DNA of 64,000 nucleotides from Streptomyces sp. SAI-135 (GCF_029893805.1 NZ_JARXYP010000002.1:7564001-7628000); one strand, 5' to 3'; positions 54,601-63,773 are shown, counted from the first letter of the stretch. The notes: generated from the letters alone by a model not told the origin. Translations and numbers: made by a program.

Positions 54601-55759
54601 CGCCGACGGACTGGCCTCGGCGCGGCTCGGAATGCGCGGGCTGGCCGGCTCCGACCGTGCGCGGCCTGGCCGGGGCGGCTCCGACCGTGCGGGTGTGGCT
54701 GGTGGGGGTCCTGGCCGCGGTTCGGCTGGTGCGGCCCCGGCCGTACGGGCTGGGCTGGTGCCGCGCCCGTCGCGCGGGCCCGTCGGATACGGCCCTGGCC
54801 GCGAGGGATCGCCTCGTCGGCTTCGCCCGCGCGGGCGCGGCTGGTGTGGTCCTGTGGCTTTCAGGGGCCCGGCCGGTGGGGCTACGACCCCGGCGCCTCG
54901 GCTTGTGCCGCTCCCGCCGCGTCGGCTCGGCTGACGCGGTGCCGACCGCAAAGGGTCCGGCTGGTGGGGGTTTGGACCTTGGGGGCTGGGCTGGTAAGGC
55001 GCCGGCCGCGCGGGCTCTATCCATGCGGTCCCGGTCGCGCGAGCCCGGCCGGTGGCTTACGACCGCTGGGGTTCGGCTGGTGCGGTGGTGGCCTGGGCGG
55101 GCCCGGCGGGTGCCGTTGGGACCGTGCTGACTCGGTTGCCGTGGACTTGAGCGCATCGGCCCTGCTGGTGCGGTGCGGACCGTATGGCTGGGCGGTGCGG
55201 CGCCGGCTGCGCGGGCTCGATCGATGCGGTGCCGGTCGCGCGAGCCCGGCCGGTGGCTTACGACCGCTGGGGTTCGGCTGGTGCGGTGGTGGCCTGGGCG
55301 GGCCCGGCGGGTGCCGTTGGGGCCGCGCTGACTCGGTTGCCGTGGACTTGAGCGCATCGGCCCTGCTGGTGCGGTGCGGACCGTATGGCTGGGCGGTGCG
55401 GCGCCGGCTGCGCGGGCTCGGTTGCACGTGGACCCGCTCGCGGGAGCCCGGCTCGTTGGTTTCGAGCGTGCGGATTCGCACTGGCGTGGCTGCGAACCGC
55501 GCGCCTCCGCTTGGGTGCCGTCCGGACCTTCGCGGGCCCCGCTGGGTACTTCAGGCCCCCGCGGGCTCCGCTGGTGCGCCTCCGACCGCGCGGGTTCGCC
55601 GGATGGGCTCCAGACCCCGCGGGCTTCGCTGGTGGCTCACGTCGCGCCCGCTCGACTGACGCGGTCCCGGCCGCGGAGGGCCGGCTGGGACGGTCCGGGT
55701 GCCTCCGTCGGTGACGCTGTGACCCGGTCGACCCCGCCGGCCCGGCCCTGCCTCGCCGC
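54601..55759. repeat. 1.1-kb non-coding, degenerate GC repeat region
   Basis: No frame on either strand looks like a protein: all long frames are low-complexity Arg/Pro/Gly/Ala and depend on the repeats. The sequence consists of degenerate units of some 30-60 bases around GGCTGGTGCGG, CCGGCCGCGCGGGCTCG and similar words, with strong G over C preference on the plus strand at wobble-free spacing. It fills the space between the alcohol dehydrogenase and ligase genes, both of which point into it. Confidence 0.7.
55001..55422. repeat. 201-bp tandem duplication, about 97% identical
   Basis: Unit one is 55001-55201, unit two 55202-55402, and the first 20 bases of a third follow to 55422. I count about six differences, four of them in the first 30 bases. 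The period of 201 is a multiple of three, so spurious open frames run straight through. Confidence 0.88.
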
Positions 55760-56821
55760 TCAGCCCAGGATTTCGTCCAGGTCGTAGCGCACCGGCTCCT
55801 CCAGTTGGGCGTATGTGCAGCTCTCCGGCGTGCGGTCGGGGCGCCAGCGGCGGAAGCGGGCGGTGTGGCGGAACCGTACGCCGTTCTCCATGTGGTCGTA
55901 CGCCACCTCCGCCACCCGTTCCGGCCGGAGCGGGACCCAGGACAGGTCCTTCTTGCCCGACCAGCGGCTCGGCGCCCCGGGCAGCCGGGCGCTCTCGTGG
56001 GCGGCCTCCTCGGCCCAGGCGGCCCACGGATGCCCGGAGACGTCCGCCATCCGCAGCGGCTCCAACTCCTCGATCAGTTCGGCGCGCCGCTTCATGGGGA
56101 AGGCCGCGGACACGCCGACGTGCTGGAGCGCGCCCCGGTCGTCGTGGAGGCCGAGCAGCAGGGAGCCGACGACCGGACCGCTCTTGTGCAGCCGGTAGCC
56201 CGCGACCACCACGTCCGCCGTGCGCTCGTGCTTGATCTTGAACATGGCACGCTCGTCAGGGAGGTAGCGCAGGGTGAGCGGCTTGGCGACGACCCCGTCC
56301 AGGCCCGCGCCCTCGTACTCCTCGAACCACTGCCGGGCCACGTCGATGTCCGTGGTCGCCGGCGCCACGTGCACGGGCGGTGTCGTGCCGGACAGTGCCG
56401 TCGTGAGCAGGTGCCGGCGGTCGGTCAGCGGGACGTTCAGCAGGGATTCGTCCTCCAGGGCCAGCAGGTCGAAGGCGACGAAAGAGGCCGGCGTCCGCTC
56501 CGCCAGGGTGCGCACCCGTGAGTCCGCCGGATGGATCCGTTCGCTCAGCGCGTCGAAGTCGAGGTGCCCCTCCCGCGCGATGACGATCTCCCCGTCCATC
56601 ACACAGCGCTCCGGCAACCGCTCCCGCAACGCCTCCACCAGCTCGGGGAAGTACCTGGTCAGCGTCTTGCCGGTTCGGCTGCCCAGCTCGACCTCCGGCC
56701 CGTCCCGGAACACGACGGCCCGGAACCCGTCCCACTTCGCCTCGTAGTGCATGCCCGGCGGGATCTTCGCCACCGACTTGGCGAGCATGGGCTTCACAGG
56801 GGGCATCACCGGCAGATCCAT
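55760..56821 (-). CDS. ATP-dependent DNA ligase (LigC / LigD ligase-domain type)
   Basis: A 353-residue DNA ligase sealing nicks with ATP. The nucleotidyl-transferase domain carries the adenylated Lys29 in EAKWDGFRAV, then GSRTGKTLT, DGEIV and FDLLAL, KPLTLRYLPDERAMFKIKHERTADVVVAGY; the OB domain with GVSAAFPMKRRAELIEELEP follows. It corresponds to the stand-alone ligase partner of bacterial end joining in Streptomyces. The ATG giving MDLPVMPPVKPMLA was preferred; a CAGAAT -10-like word seven bases before suggests a leaderless mRNA. Divergent from the LigD polymerase-type gene. No Ku gene is in the window. Confidence 0.92.
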   Translation of the reverse strand: MDLPVMPPVKPMLAKSVAKIPPGMHYEAKWDGFRAVVFRDGPEVELGSRTGKTLTRYFPELVEALRERLPERCVMDGEIVIAREGHLDFDALSERIHPADSRVRTLAERTPASFVAFDLLALEDESLLNVPLTDRRHLLTTALSGTTPPVHVAPATTDIDVARQWFEEYEGAGLDGVVAKPLTLRYLPDERAMFKIKHERTADVVVAGYRLHKSGPVVGSLLLGLHDDRGALQHVGVSAAFPMKRRAELIEELEPLRMADVSGHPWAAWAEEAAHESARLPGAPSRWSGKKDLSWVPLRPERVAEVAYDHMENGVRFRHTARFRRWRPDRTPESCTYAQLEEPVRYDLDEILG

Positions 56822-56886
56822 GGTCCGATTCTGCACGCGCATGCCCCGAAATGCCTGATATGCCGGGCTCGCTTACCGTGGCTCGC

Positions 56887-57912
56887 ATGGGTGACGCGGT
56901 GGAACTGGAAGCGGGCGGCCGGACCGTACGGCTGTCCAGCCCGGACAAGATCTTCTTCCCGGAGCGCGGCTTCACCAAGCTGGACCTCGCCCGCTACTAC
57001 CAGGCCGTCGCCCCCGGCATCCTGCGCGCGCTGCGCGACCGCCCCACCACCCTGGAGCGCTACCCGGACGGCGTGACCGGCGAGAACTTCTTCCAGAAAC
57101 GGGCGCCCAAGAACATGCCCGACTGGATCCCGACCGCCCACATCACCTTCCCCAGCGGCCGCAGCGCCGACGAGATGTGTCCCACCGAGGAGGCCGCCGT
57201 GCTGTGGGCCGCCCAGTTCGGCACGCTCACCTTCCACCCCTGGCCGGTCCGCCGCGACGACGTCGACCACCCCGACGAACTGCGCATCGACCTCGACCCA
57301 CAGCCCGGCACGGACTACGACGACGCCGTGCGCGCGGCCCACGAACTGCGGTCGGTCCTGGCGGAGTTCGGCGGTCTGCGCGGCTGGCCCAAGACCTCCG
57401 GCGGACGCGGACTGCACGTCTTCGTGCCCATCGAACCGCGCTGGACCTTCACCCAGGTGCGGCGGGCCGCGATCGCGGTCGGGCGCGAGATGGAGCGCCG
57501 GATGCCGGAGCACGTGACCATCAAGTGGTGGAAGGAGGAGCGGGGCGAGCGCATCTTCATCGACTACAACCAGACGGCCCGCGACCGCACCATCGCCTCC
57601 GCCTACTCGGTACGGCCCCGACCGCACGCCCCCGTCTCCGCACCCCTGCGCTGGGAGGAGGTCGGCGAGGCGCACCCGCAGGACTTCGACATCGCGACCA
57701 TGCCCGCGCGCTTCGCCGAACTCGGCGACGTGCACGCGGACATGGACGATCACGCCTTCTCGCTGGAGCCCCTCCTGGAACTGGCCCGCCGTGACGAGCA
57801 CGACCACGGCCTCGGCGATCTGCCGTACCCGCCCGAGTATCCGAAGATGCCGGGGGAGCCCAAGCGGGTACAGCCGAGCCGTGCCAGGAAACCAGGTACT
57901 ACAGCTCCTTGA
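56887..57912 (+). CDS. LigD-type DNA polymerase/primase domain protein of end joining
   Basis: A 341-residue archaeo-eukaryotic-primase-like polymerase that fills ends during non-homologous end joining. Signature parts: SSPDKIFFPERGFTKLDLARYY, the catalytic DLDP motif (RIDLDPQPG), KTSGGRGLHVFVPI, and DYNQTARDRTIASAYSVRP. The ATG at 56887 (MGDAVELEAGGRTVRLSS) stands seven bases after TACCGT and is probably leaderless; an in-frame ATG at 56851 is possible. Divergent from the ligase gene, 65 bases apart, so the two share a control region. Its last 14 bases overlap the convergent cupredoxin gene. Confidence 0.92.
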   Translation: MGDAVELEAGGRTVRLSSPDKIFFPERGFTKLDLARYYQAVAPGILRALRDRPTTLERYPDGVTGENFFQKRAPKNMPDWIPTAHITFPSGRSADEMCPTEEAAVLWAAQFGTLTFHPWPVRRDDVDHPDELRIDLDPQPGTDYDDAVRAAHELRSVLAEFGGLRGWPKTSGGRGLHVFVPIEPRWTFTQVRRAAIAVGREMERRMPEHVTIKWWKEERGERIFIDYNQTARDRTIASAYSVRPRPHAPVSAPLRWEEVGEAHPQDFDIATMPARFAELGDVHADMDDHAFSLEPLLELARRDEHDHGLGDLPYPPEYPKMPGEPKRVQPSRARKPGTTAP

Positions 57913-60091
57913 TCCTGACGTCCCGGTACGAGACCACGTCCGTCGTGCTGTGCACCTGGAGCCCGACGTAGCCGGAGGAGAACCGCCGTCCGTCCGTGCC
58001 CGGGTCGTCCGAGCGGGCGGGATAGAAGTCCTGGCCGCCGATGTTGTCGAACTCGTTGATCAGCACGCCGTTGCGGTAGACCGAGTAGTGCTGGTCGACC
58101 ACCCGGATCTCGTAGTCGTTCCACGTGCCCTTCTGGGTGACGCCCGCACCGGCGAGCCCCACGCGGTCGAAGCCGTAGACCGACCCGGTCTTGTACATGT
58201 CGCCGGACGGCGAGTCGAACACCTGCACCTCGTGGCCGTACTTGATGGCCGCCCACTCCGGCCGGGGCTCCTCCGGGTGGTCGTGGACCCACGGGAACCG
58301 CACGAACACACCGGAGTTGGCGTTGCCGGTGCCCGGGGCGTCGTCCCGCCACTGGAGCTTGAGCGAGAAGTCGCCGTACTTGCGCTCCGGGAACCAGAGC
58401 ATGCCGAGACCGTCCCGCGTGGTGCCGGACGTGATCGTCCCGTCGCCGTTGAGGGCGAACGAACCGCCGCCCACCTGCTGCCACTTGGCGAAGGAGGCCG
58501 CGCTGCCGTCGAGGATCGTGCGGTAGCCCTCGGTCTGCCCCGGCCTGCCGATCCCGGACTCGCGGGCCGCCGCGTCGATCGCGTCGTACTCGCGCTCGTC
58601 GACGACCCCCTCCTTGTAGAGCTTGTCGAGGACCGTCTTCACGTGCTTGAGGAACAGCGCGTGGGACGTCCACTCCTTCTCGTCCTCGATCAACTCGTTG
58701 ATACGGCAACGGCTGTTGGTGATCCGGTTCGGCACCCCGGAGTCGACCGTGCCGACGATCACCGTCAACCGCTCGTCGAGCTCCGCGCAGTGGGGCGCCG
58801 GAACCTGGCTCGAGACCACCGTGAAGGTCACCGTGCGTGCCGCCGAGGTGTTCCCCGCCTTGTCGGTCGCCCGGTACGCCAGGGTGTGTGTGCCCGCCCG
58901 GTCGACGACCACGGGAGCGCCGTACGCGAGGTAGGGCCCGGCGTCGATCGAGTACTCGACCCCGGCGACACCCGAGCCACCCTCGTCCGTGGCGCTCACG
59001 GTCACCCGGGCGTTGCCCACGTAGGCCCCGTCGGAGTTCCGCGTGCCGTCCACGGTCACGCCGGTCACCGGCGGGACGGTGTCCTGCGGTGCCGCCGCGA
59101 CCACCGTGAACCGGACGCTCTTCTCGGCGGCCACGTTGCCCGCCTTGTCGGTCGCCCGGTAGCGCACGGTGTGGGAGCCGACCTGGTGCACCATCACGGG
59201 CATGGTGTACGGCTGCCAACTCCCGTCGTTCACGGCGTACTCGATGGTGTTGACCCCGGACCCGGTGTCGGACGCGGACACGGTCACCGTGGCCATGTCG
59301 ACGTAGGTGCCGTCCGGGTTCTGCTCGCCGCTGACCGTCGCCGAGGTGTCCGGCGGGGCGGTGTCGTCGGAGGGCGGCGGGACGACCGTGAAGGTGACGC
59401 TCTTCTCGGCGGAGACGTTGCCCGCCTTGTCGACGGCCCGGTAGCGGACCTTGTGGTCGCCGACCTGGTCGACGACGACCTGGGCGGTGTACGGCTGCCA
59501 GGCGCCCGTGTCCCCGATCGCGTACTCGATCCGGTCGACGCCGGAGCCGCCGGCCTCGTCGGTCGCCGTGACCGCCACGCTCGCCGAACCGACGTACTGG
59601 CCCTGCGCGTTCTGCGTGCCGCTCACCTGGGCCGTGGCCGAAGGCGCGGTGGTGTCCTCGCCGCTGCCCTCGGTCACCACGAGGATGCCCTGCATCTGGC
59701 CGTGGCCCGGGATCGTGCAGTGGTAGAAGTAGCGGCCCGGGGTGAGGGTGACCTCGGCGGTGTGGCGGCCGCCCATGTCGTCGTTGGGGTTGGCGAGGAT
59801 GTTGAGCTGGACGTCGTCGTTGAACTCGGGGTCGCTGGTCACGAAGGTCAGCGTGTGCGGCATCCCGGTGGTGTTGCCGGTGGCCGCGCTGTTCTCGAAG
59901 ACGATCGTGGCCGAGCCCGCGACCGCGGTCGCCGGGGCCGAGGTGTACTTGGTGATGTCGTCGCCGGCGGACCAGGTGAGTGTCTGGGCCGCCGCCGCGA
60001 CCGGGTCGGGCCGTGCTGCGGACGTCGACTGGAGGCCGAGCATCATCAGCAGGGCGGCCAACAGGACGGTCAGAGCTCTCCGGGGGTGCAT
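57899..60091 (-). CDS. Secreted cupredoxin + Ig-like repeats + DUF1080 protein
   Basis: A 730-residue exported protein. Signal peptide to about residue 34; type 1 copper domain (36-142) with ligands His79 (MPHTLTF), Cys125, His130 and Met133 (YHCTIPGHGQM). Three similar Ig-like domains follow (about 145-450), each ending in VRYRAVDKAGNVSAEKSVTFTV or like. Then a helical spacer (RCRINELIEDEKEW) and a C-terminal DUF1080 domain (about 535-730: YRTILDGSAASFAKW, LMLWF, SGVFVRFPW, YEIRVVDQHYSVYRNGVLINEF), a concanavalin-type fold found in 3-keto-disaccharide hydrolases. It is coupled (TGATG) to the sugar dehydrogenase gene. A role joining electron transfer and glycan binding or cleavage is inferred. 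Confidence 0.9.
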   Translation of the reverse strand: MHPRRALTVLLAALLMMLGLQSTSAARPDPVAAAAQTLTWSAGDDITKYTSAPATAVAGSATIVFENSAATGNTTGMPHTLTFVTSDPEFNDDVQLNILANPNDDMGGRHTAEVTLTPGRYFYHCTIPGHGQMQGILVVTEGSGEDTTAPSATAQVSGTQNAQGQYVGSASVAVTATDEAGGSGVDRIEYAIGDTGAWQPYTAQVVVDQVGDHKVRYRAVDKAGNVSAEKSVTFTVVPPPSDDTAPPDTSATVSGEQNPDGTYVDMATVTVSASDTGSGVNTIEYAVNDGSWQPYTMPVMVHQVGSHTVRYRATDKAGNVAAEKSVRFTVVAAAPQDTVPPVTGVTVDGTRNSDGAYVGNARVTVSATDEGGSGVAGVEYSIDAGPYLAYGAPVVVDRAGTHTLAYRATDKAGNTSAARTVTFTVVSSQVPAPHCAELDERLTVIVGTVDSGVPNRITNSRCRINELIEDEKEWTSHALFLKHVKTVLDKLYKEGVVDEREYDAIDAAARESGIGRPGQTEGYRTILDGSAASFAKWQQVGGGSFALNGDGTITSGTTRDGLGMLWFPERKYGDFSLKLQWRDDAPGTGNANSGVFVRFPWVHDHPEEPRPEWAAIKYGHEVQVFDSPSGDMYKTGSVYGFDRVGLAGAGVTQKGTWNDYEIRVVDQHYSVYRNGVLINEFDNIGGQDFYPARSDDPGTDGRRFSSGYVGLQVHSTTDVVSYRDVRIKEL

Positions 60092-62589
60092 CACTGCCCT
60101 CCTCTCGCGAGCTGTCCGGCGGCCGGGGTCGGTCCGCCGCCCTGGTAAGTGACCCGCCACAGCGCCGACTTGGCGTCCGAGGTGAAGAACCCTCGTCCGT
60201 AGTCGAGGACGTACAGCGCGCCGTCCGGGCCGAACTTCCAGTCCATGAGGTTCTTGATGCCGTCGTTGCCGACCGGCACGATCTTCTTGAGGGACTCGGA
60301 GTGGACGGGCAGCCCGCCCTCGCCGTGGTTCTTCGGATCCGTGATGACCGCGTTGCGCGGCTGGTCGGCGTCGTAGAAGTCACCGACGAACCACTTGCCG
60401 TCCCAGTAGGAGGGCCACTTGACGGTGCTCCCGGCCGCGGCGGTGTCGTAGCGGTAGACCGGCCCGTTCATCGCCGCCTGGCCGCCGCCCTTGAGCCACG
60501 GCAGCAGGTACTTGGCCTCCTCCTGCTTGTAGGACGGGATGCCGTTCGCGTCGCGCGGGTAGTCCGGAGCACCGCCCTGCGGCGAGTACCAGATGTTGTT
60601 GCCGGTGACCGGCGGCAGGTTGACCAGGCCGTCGTTGTTGGGCGACTCGTTCTTCGGGTGGTCGCAGTCGTACCAGCCCAGCGGCTGGTCGGGGTTGGGC
60701 AGGTTGCGGTCCCGGTAGGGCTGCTTGTTGCCCATGCAGTACGGCCAGCCCCGGTTGCTCGCCTTGGTGATGACGGCGAAGGTGTCGTACTTGGCCGGAC
60801 CCCAGGTCGTGGAGGGCGAGCCGGCGTCCGGGCCGACCCATCCGGCGTACAGGACGTCGGTCTTCTTGTCGACGGAGATCCGGGCCGGGTTCCTGACGCC
60901 CATGACGTAGATCTCGCCGCGGGTCTTGCCGCCGCCCTCGGCGGTCTCCTTGCCGGTGAAGAGGTTCCCCTCGGGCAGGGTGTACGTCCCGTCCGCCTCC
61001 GGGTGGATACGGAGGATCTTGCCGTTGAGGTTGTTGGTGTTGCCCGCGGTGCGGCGCGCGTCCGCGAAGGAGACGCCCTTGTAGTTCGGCTGCGGGTTGT
61101 TGCCGGAGTAACCGCCGCTGAAGCCGCTGGAGTTGTTGTCCCCGGTGGCGATGTACAGGTTGCCCTTCGAGTCCCAGGCCATCCCGCCGCCCGCGTGGCA
61201 GCAACTGTGCACCTGGACCGGCCACTTGAGCAGGACCTTCTCGCTGTTCAGGTCCAGCTTGTTCGTCGCGAGGTCGAGGGTGAAGCGGGAGACCCGCCGC
61301 TCGGCCATCTGGGTGTCCCGGTTGAGACGGGAGTGCGGGGTGTAGTGCAGGTACACCCAGCCGTTCTCCTCGAAGCGCGGGTCCAGCTCGATCCCGAGCA
61401 GCCCCTCCTCGACCTTGACCAGCTCGTCGCCGCCGCCCTTGTTGCCGAACACGGTCAGCGCGCCCGCCAGGGTGACCTTCCTGGTCTTCGGGTCGTAGAC
61501 GTGGATCTCGCCCTTGCCCTTGCCGATGTCGGGGTTGTTCCAGTCGGTGATCACGGGCTGGGAGGAGTCGGCGCCGCCCCGGCCGATGTACAGGACCCGT
61601 CCGTCGGGTGCGGTGACCAGGCCGTGCGGTTCGCCGATCTGGTCGTTCTGCCCCGGCTGGTTGGGCTGGGTGAGGCGCTCCGCCTTGTAGTTGGCGTTGA
61701 TCGTCGCCTTGCAGTCGGCCTGGACGAGACGCGAGGTCCACAGCAGCGCGCCGCGCAGATGGGCCCGGAAGTCCGTCTCGTCGTACGAGGAGACCGTGCC
61801 GCCCATGCCGGTGTAGAAGGACCGGCCGCCGTCGTAGTCCCGGCACCAGCTCACCGGATGGTCCCAGCCGTTGGCGCCGGCACCGGGCTGGTAGGTCGAC
61901 TCGCGGACCCGGGCCACGGTGTGCACGTCGCCCGACGGGTTCTTGGTCCAGTTGAACCACTGGTCGGGGCGCTTCCACTGCACCGGCAGGTCCTTGGTCG
62001 CCGGATGCTGCCGGTCGCCCACCTCAACAGTGGCCCGCTGGACGGCCGTTGGACTGGAGGCAGCCGGGCGGGCGCCGACGAGCCCCGTGAACCAGTCGGA
62101 GTACGGCTCGGCGCGGGCCGCGTCATGGATGCCGACGAAGCCGCCGCCCGCCTCCATGTAGGCCTCCAGGCCCGCTTCCTGCTCGGGGTCGAGGACATCG
62201 CCGCCACCGGTCAGGAAGACGATCGCGTTGTAACCGCCGAGTGCCTTCTCGTCGGTGAAGACCCGCGCGTCGTCGGTGGCCTCCGTCTCGAACCGCTGGT
62301 TCGCCGGACCGGACAGCCCGATGCTCTCGATCGCCGCGATCCCGGCGCTGACGACCGGCGACTCGTCCCCGCCCGCCGCGCTCCCGTAGAAGACCAGCAC
62401 CCGTACGTCCCCGCCACCCGGCGGCGACTTGACGGACATCGTTGTCACGGTCGAGTCGGGGGCAGGCAGTGCCCCCGCGGCCGGTCCGGACATCAGACCG
62501 GCGGTGACGACCCCCGCGGTCACGGTGGCCGCCCAGATCCGTCTCCTCGCACTTCCTCCGCTTCTCGCGCTCAACCCTCGTAAGTGCAT
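60091..62589 (-). CDS. Secreted ThuA domain + PQQ-type glucose/sorbosone dehydrogenase fusion
   Basis: An 832-residue exported protein. After the signal (about 1-41) comes a ThuA glutamine-amidotransferase-like domain (about 58-270: VRVLVFYGSAAGG, GYNAIVFLTGGGD, EAYMEAGGGFVGIHDAARAE, WDHPVSWCRDYDGGRSFYTGMG), followed by a six-bladed propeller of the soluble aldose sugar dehydrogenase type (about 300-825: PHGLVTAPDGRVLYIGRGG, GLLGIELDPRFEENGWVYLHY, HAGGGMAWDSKGNLYIATGDN, NARRTAGNTNNLNGKILRI, WPYCMGNKQPY, FGPDGALYVLDYG). These enzymes oxidise sugars with PQQ. ATG behind GAGGAGG. First gene of a two-gene operon, divergent from the laccase. Confidence 0.91.
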   Translation of the reverse strand: MHLRGLSARSGGSARRRIWAATVTAGVVTAGLMSGPAAGALPAPDSTVTTMSVKSPPGGGDVRVLVFYGSAAGGDESPVVSAGIAAIESIGLSGPANQRFETEATDDARVFTDEKALGGYNAIVFLTGGGDVLDPEQEAGLEAYMEAGGGFVGIHDAARAEPYSDWFTGLVGARPAASSPTAVQRATVEVGDRQHPATKDLPVQWKRPDQWFNWTKNPSGDVHTVARVRESTYQPGAGANGWDHPVSWCRDYDGGRSFYTGMGGTVSSYDETDFRAHLRGALLWTSRLVQADCKATINANYKAERLTQPNQPGQNDQIGEPHGLVTAPDGRVLYIGRGGADSSQPVITDWNNPDIGKGKGEIHVYDPKTRKVTLAGALTVFGNKGGGDELVKVEEGLLGIELDPRFEENGWVYLHYTPHSRLNRDTQMAERRVSRFTLDLATNKLDLNSEKVLLKWPVQVHSCCHAGGGMAWDSKGNLYIATGDNNSSGFSGGYSGNNPQPNYKGVSFADARRTAGNTNNLNGKILRIHPEADGTYTLPEGNLFTGKETAEGGGKTRGEIYVMGVRNPARISVDKKTDVLYAGWVGPDAGSPSTTWGPAKYDTFAVITKASNRGWPYCMGNKQPYRDRNLPNPDQPLGWYDCDHPKNESPNNDGLVNLPPVTGNNIWYSPQGGAPDYPRDANGIPSYKQEEAKYLLPWLKGGGQAAMNGPVYRYDTAAAGSTVKWPSYWDGKWFVGDFYDADQPRNAVITDPKNHGEGGLPVHSESLKKIVPVGNDGIKNLMDWKFGPDGALYVLDYGRGFFTSDAKSALWRVTYQGGGPTPAAGQLARGGQ

Positions 62590-62778
62590 GGGCACCTCCT
62601 CGGTCACAGCAACAGCGCCTTGGAAGCTAGACCCCTTTGCGTCACTCGCCAATACCTATGACCGGGATCGGACGAACTTTGTCCTGAGTGTGGATAAACG
62701 GCTCCCCGACCGGTACCGTCTCACCGGTTCATCACAGGGACGTCTTGGCAAAACCCGTATCACGGTGGGGAGTTCCGC

Positions 62779-63759
62779 ATGGGCGCACTGAACAGACGTG
62801 GCTTCAACCGGCGGGTGCTGCTCGGTGGTGCGGCGGTCGCGACATCGTTGTCGATGGCCCCCGAGGCCCGTAGCGACGCGGGTCCGGCGCAGGCGGCCCC
62901 CGGCGGCGGCGAGGTCAGGCGCATCAAGCTGTACGCCGAGAAACTGGCCGACGGACAGATGGGCTACGGGCTGGAGAAGGGGAAGGCGACCGTCCCCGGT
63001 CCGCTCATCGAGCTCAACGAGGGCGACACCCTGCACATCGAGTTCGAGAACACCATGGACGTCCGCGCGAGTCTGCACGTCCACGGTCTGGACTACGAGA
63101 TCTCCAGCGACGGAACGAAGCTGAACAACAGTGACGTCGAGCCGGGCGGCACCCGCACCTACACCTGGCGCACCCACGCCCCGGGCCGCCGGGCGGACGG
63201 CACCTGGCGGGCGGGCAGCGCGGGCTACTGGCACTACCACGACCACGTGGTCGGCACGGAACACGGAACCACCGGCATCCGCAAGGGCCTCTACGGCCCG
63301 GTGATCGTCCGCCGCAAGGGCGACACCCTGCCGGACGCGACCCACACGATCGTCTTCAACGACATGCTCATCAACAACAAGCCGGCGCACTCGGGGCCCG
63401 ACTTCGAGGCCACGGTGGGCGATCGGGTCGAGTTCGTGGTGATCACGCATGGCGAGTACTACCACACCTTCCACATGCACGGTCACCGCTGGGCGGACAA
63501 CCGCACCGGCATGCTCACCGGCCCCGACGACCCGAGCCAGGTCATCGACAACAAGATCGTGGGCCCGGCGGACTCCTTCGGCTTCCAGGTCGTCGCGGGG
63601 GAGGGGGTCGGGGCGGGCGCGTGGATGTACCACTGCCATGTGCAGAGCCACTCCGACATCGGCATGGTCGGCCTGTTCCTGGTGAAGAAGACGGACGGGA
63701 CGATCCCCGGCTACGAGCCCCACGAGCACACCGGCCAGCGTGCCGAGCACCACCACTGA
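62779..63759 (+). CDS. Small laccase (two-domain multicopper oxidase)
   Basis: A 326-residue Tat-exported oxidase of the SLAC/EpoA type that reduces oxygen to water while oxidising phenols or other donors; the active form is a trimer in the family. Tat signal LNRRGFNRRVLLGGAAV. Copper ligands: H100-V-H102, W-H152-Y-H154-D-H156, H229-region HTFHMHGH (232, 234) and the type 1 loop H285-C286-H287-V-Q-S-H291-S-D-I-G-M296. The C-terminus is His-rich (HEHTGQRAEHHH). ATG with GGGGAG upstream. The 189-base divergent region has ACCGGT twice, 14 bases apart (62709, 62723). Confidence 0.96.
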   Translation: MGALNRRGFNRRVLLGGAAVATSLSMAPEARSDAGPAQAAPGGGEVRRIKLYAEKLADGQMGYGLEKGKATVPGPLIELNEGDTLHIEFENTMDVRASLHVHGLDYEISSDGTKLNNSDVEPGGTRTYTWRTHAPGRRADGTWRAGSAGYWHYHDHVVGTEHGTTGIRKGLYGPVIVRRKGDTLPDATHTIVFNDMLINNKPAHSGPDFEATVGDRVEFVVITHGEYYHTFHMHGHRWADNRTGMLTGPDDPSQVIDNKIVGPADSFGFQVVAGEGVGAGAWMYHCHVQSHSDIGMVGLFLVKKTDGTIPGYEPHEHTGQRAEHHH

Positions 63760-63773
63760 CCGATCATGGGCGG

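Noticed and set aside
54578..55357. Repetitive Arg/Pro-rich frame on the minus strand
   Set aside because: It exists only because the 201-bp unit is a multiple of three; composition is unlike any protein in the window and no start context is convincing.
55001..55422. CRISPR array or insertion sequence
   Set aside because: The units are directly adjacent with no spacers, and there are no terminal inverted repeats or transposase.
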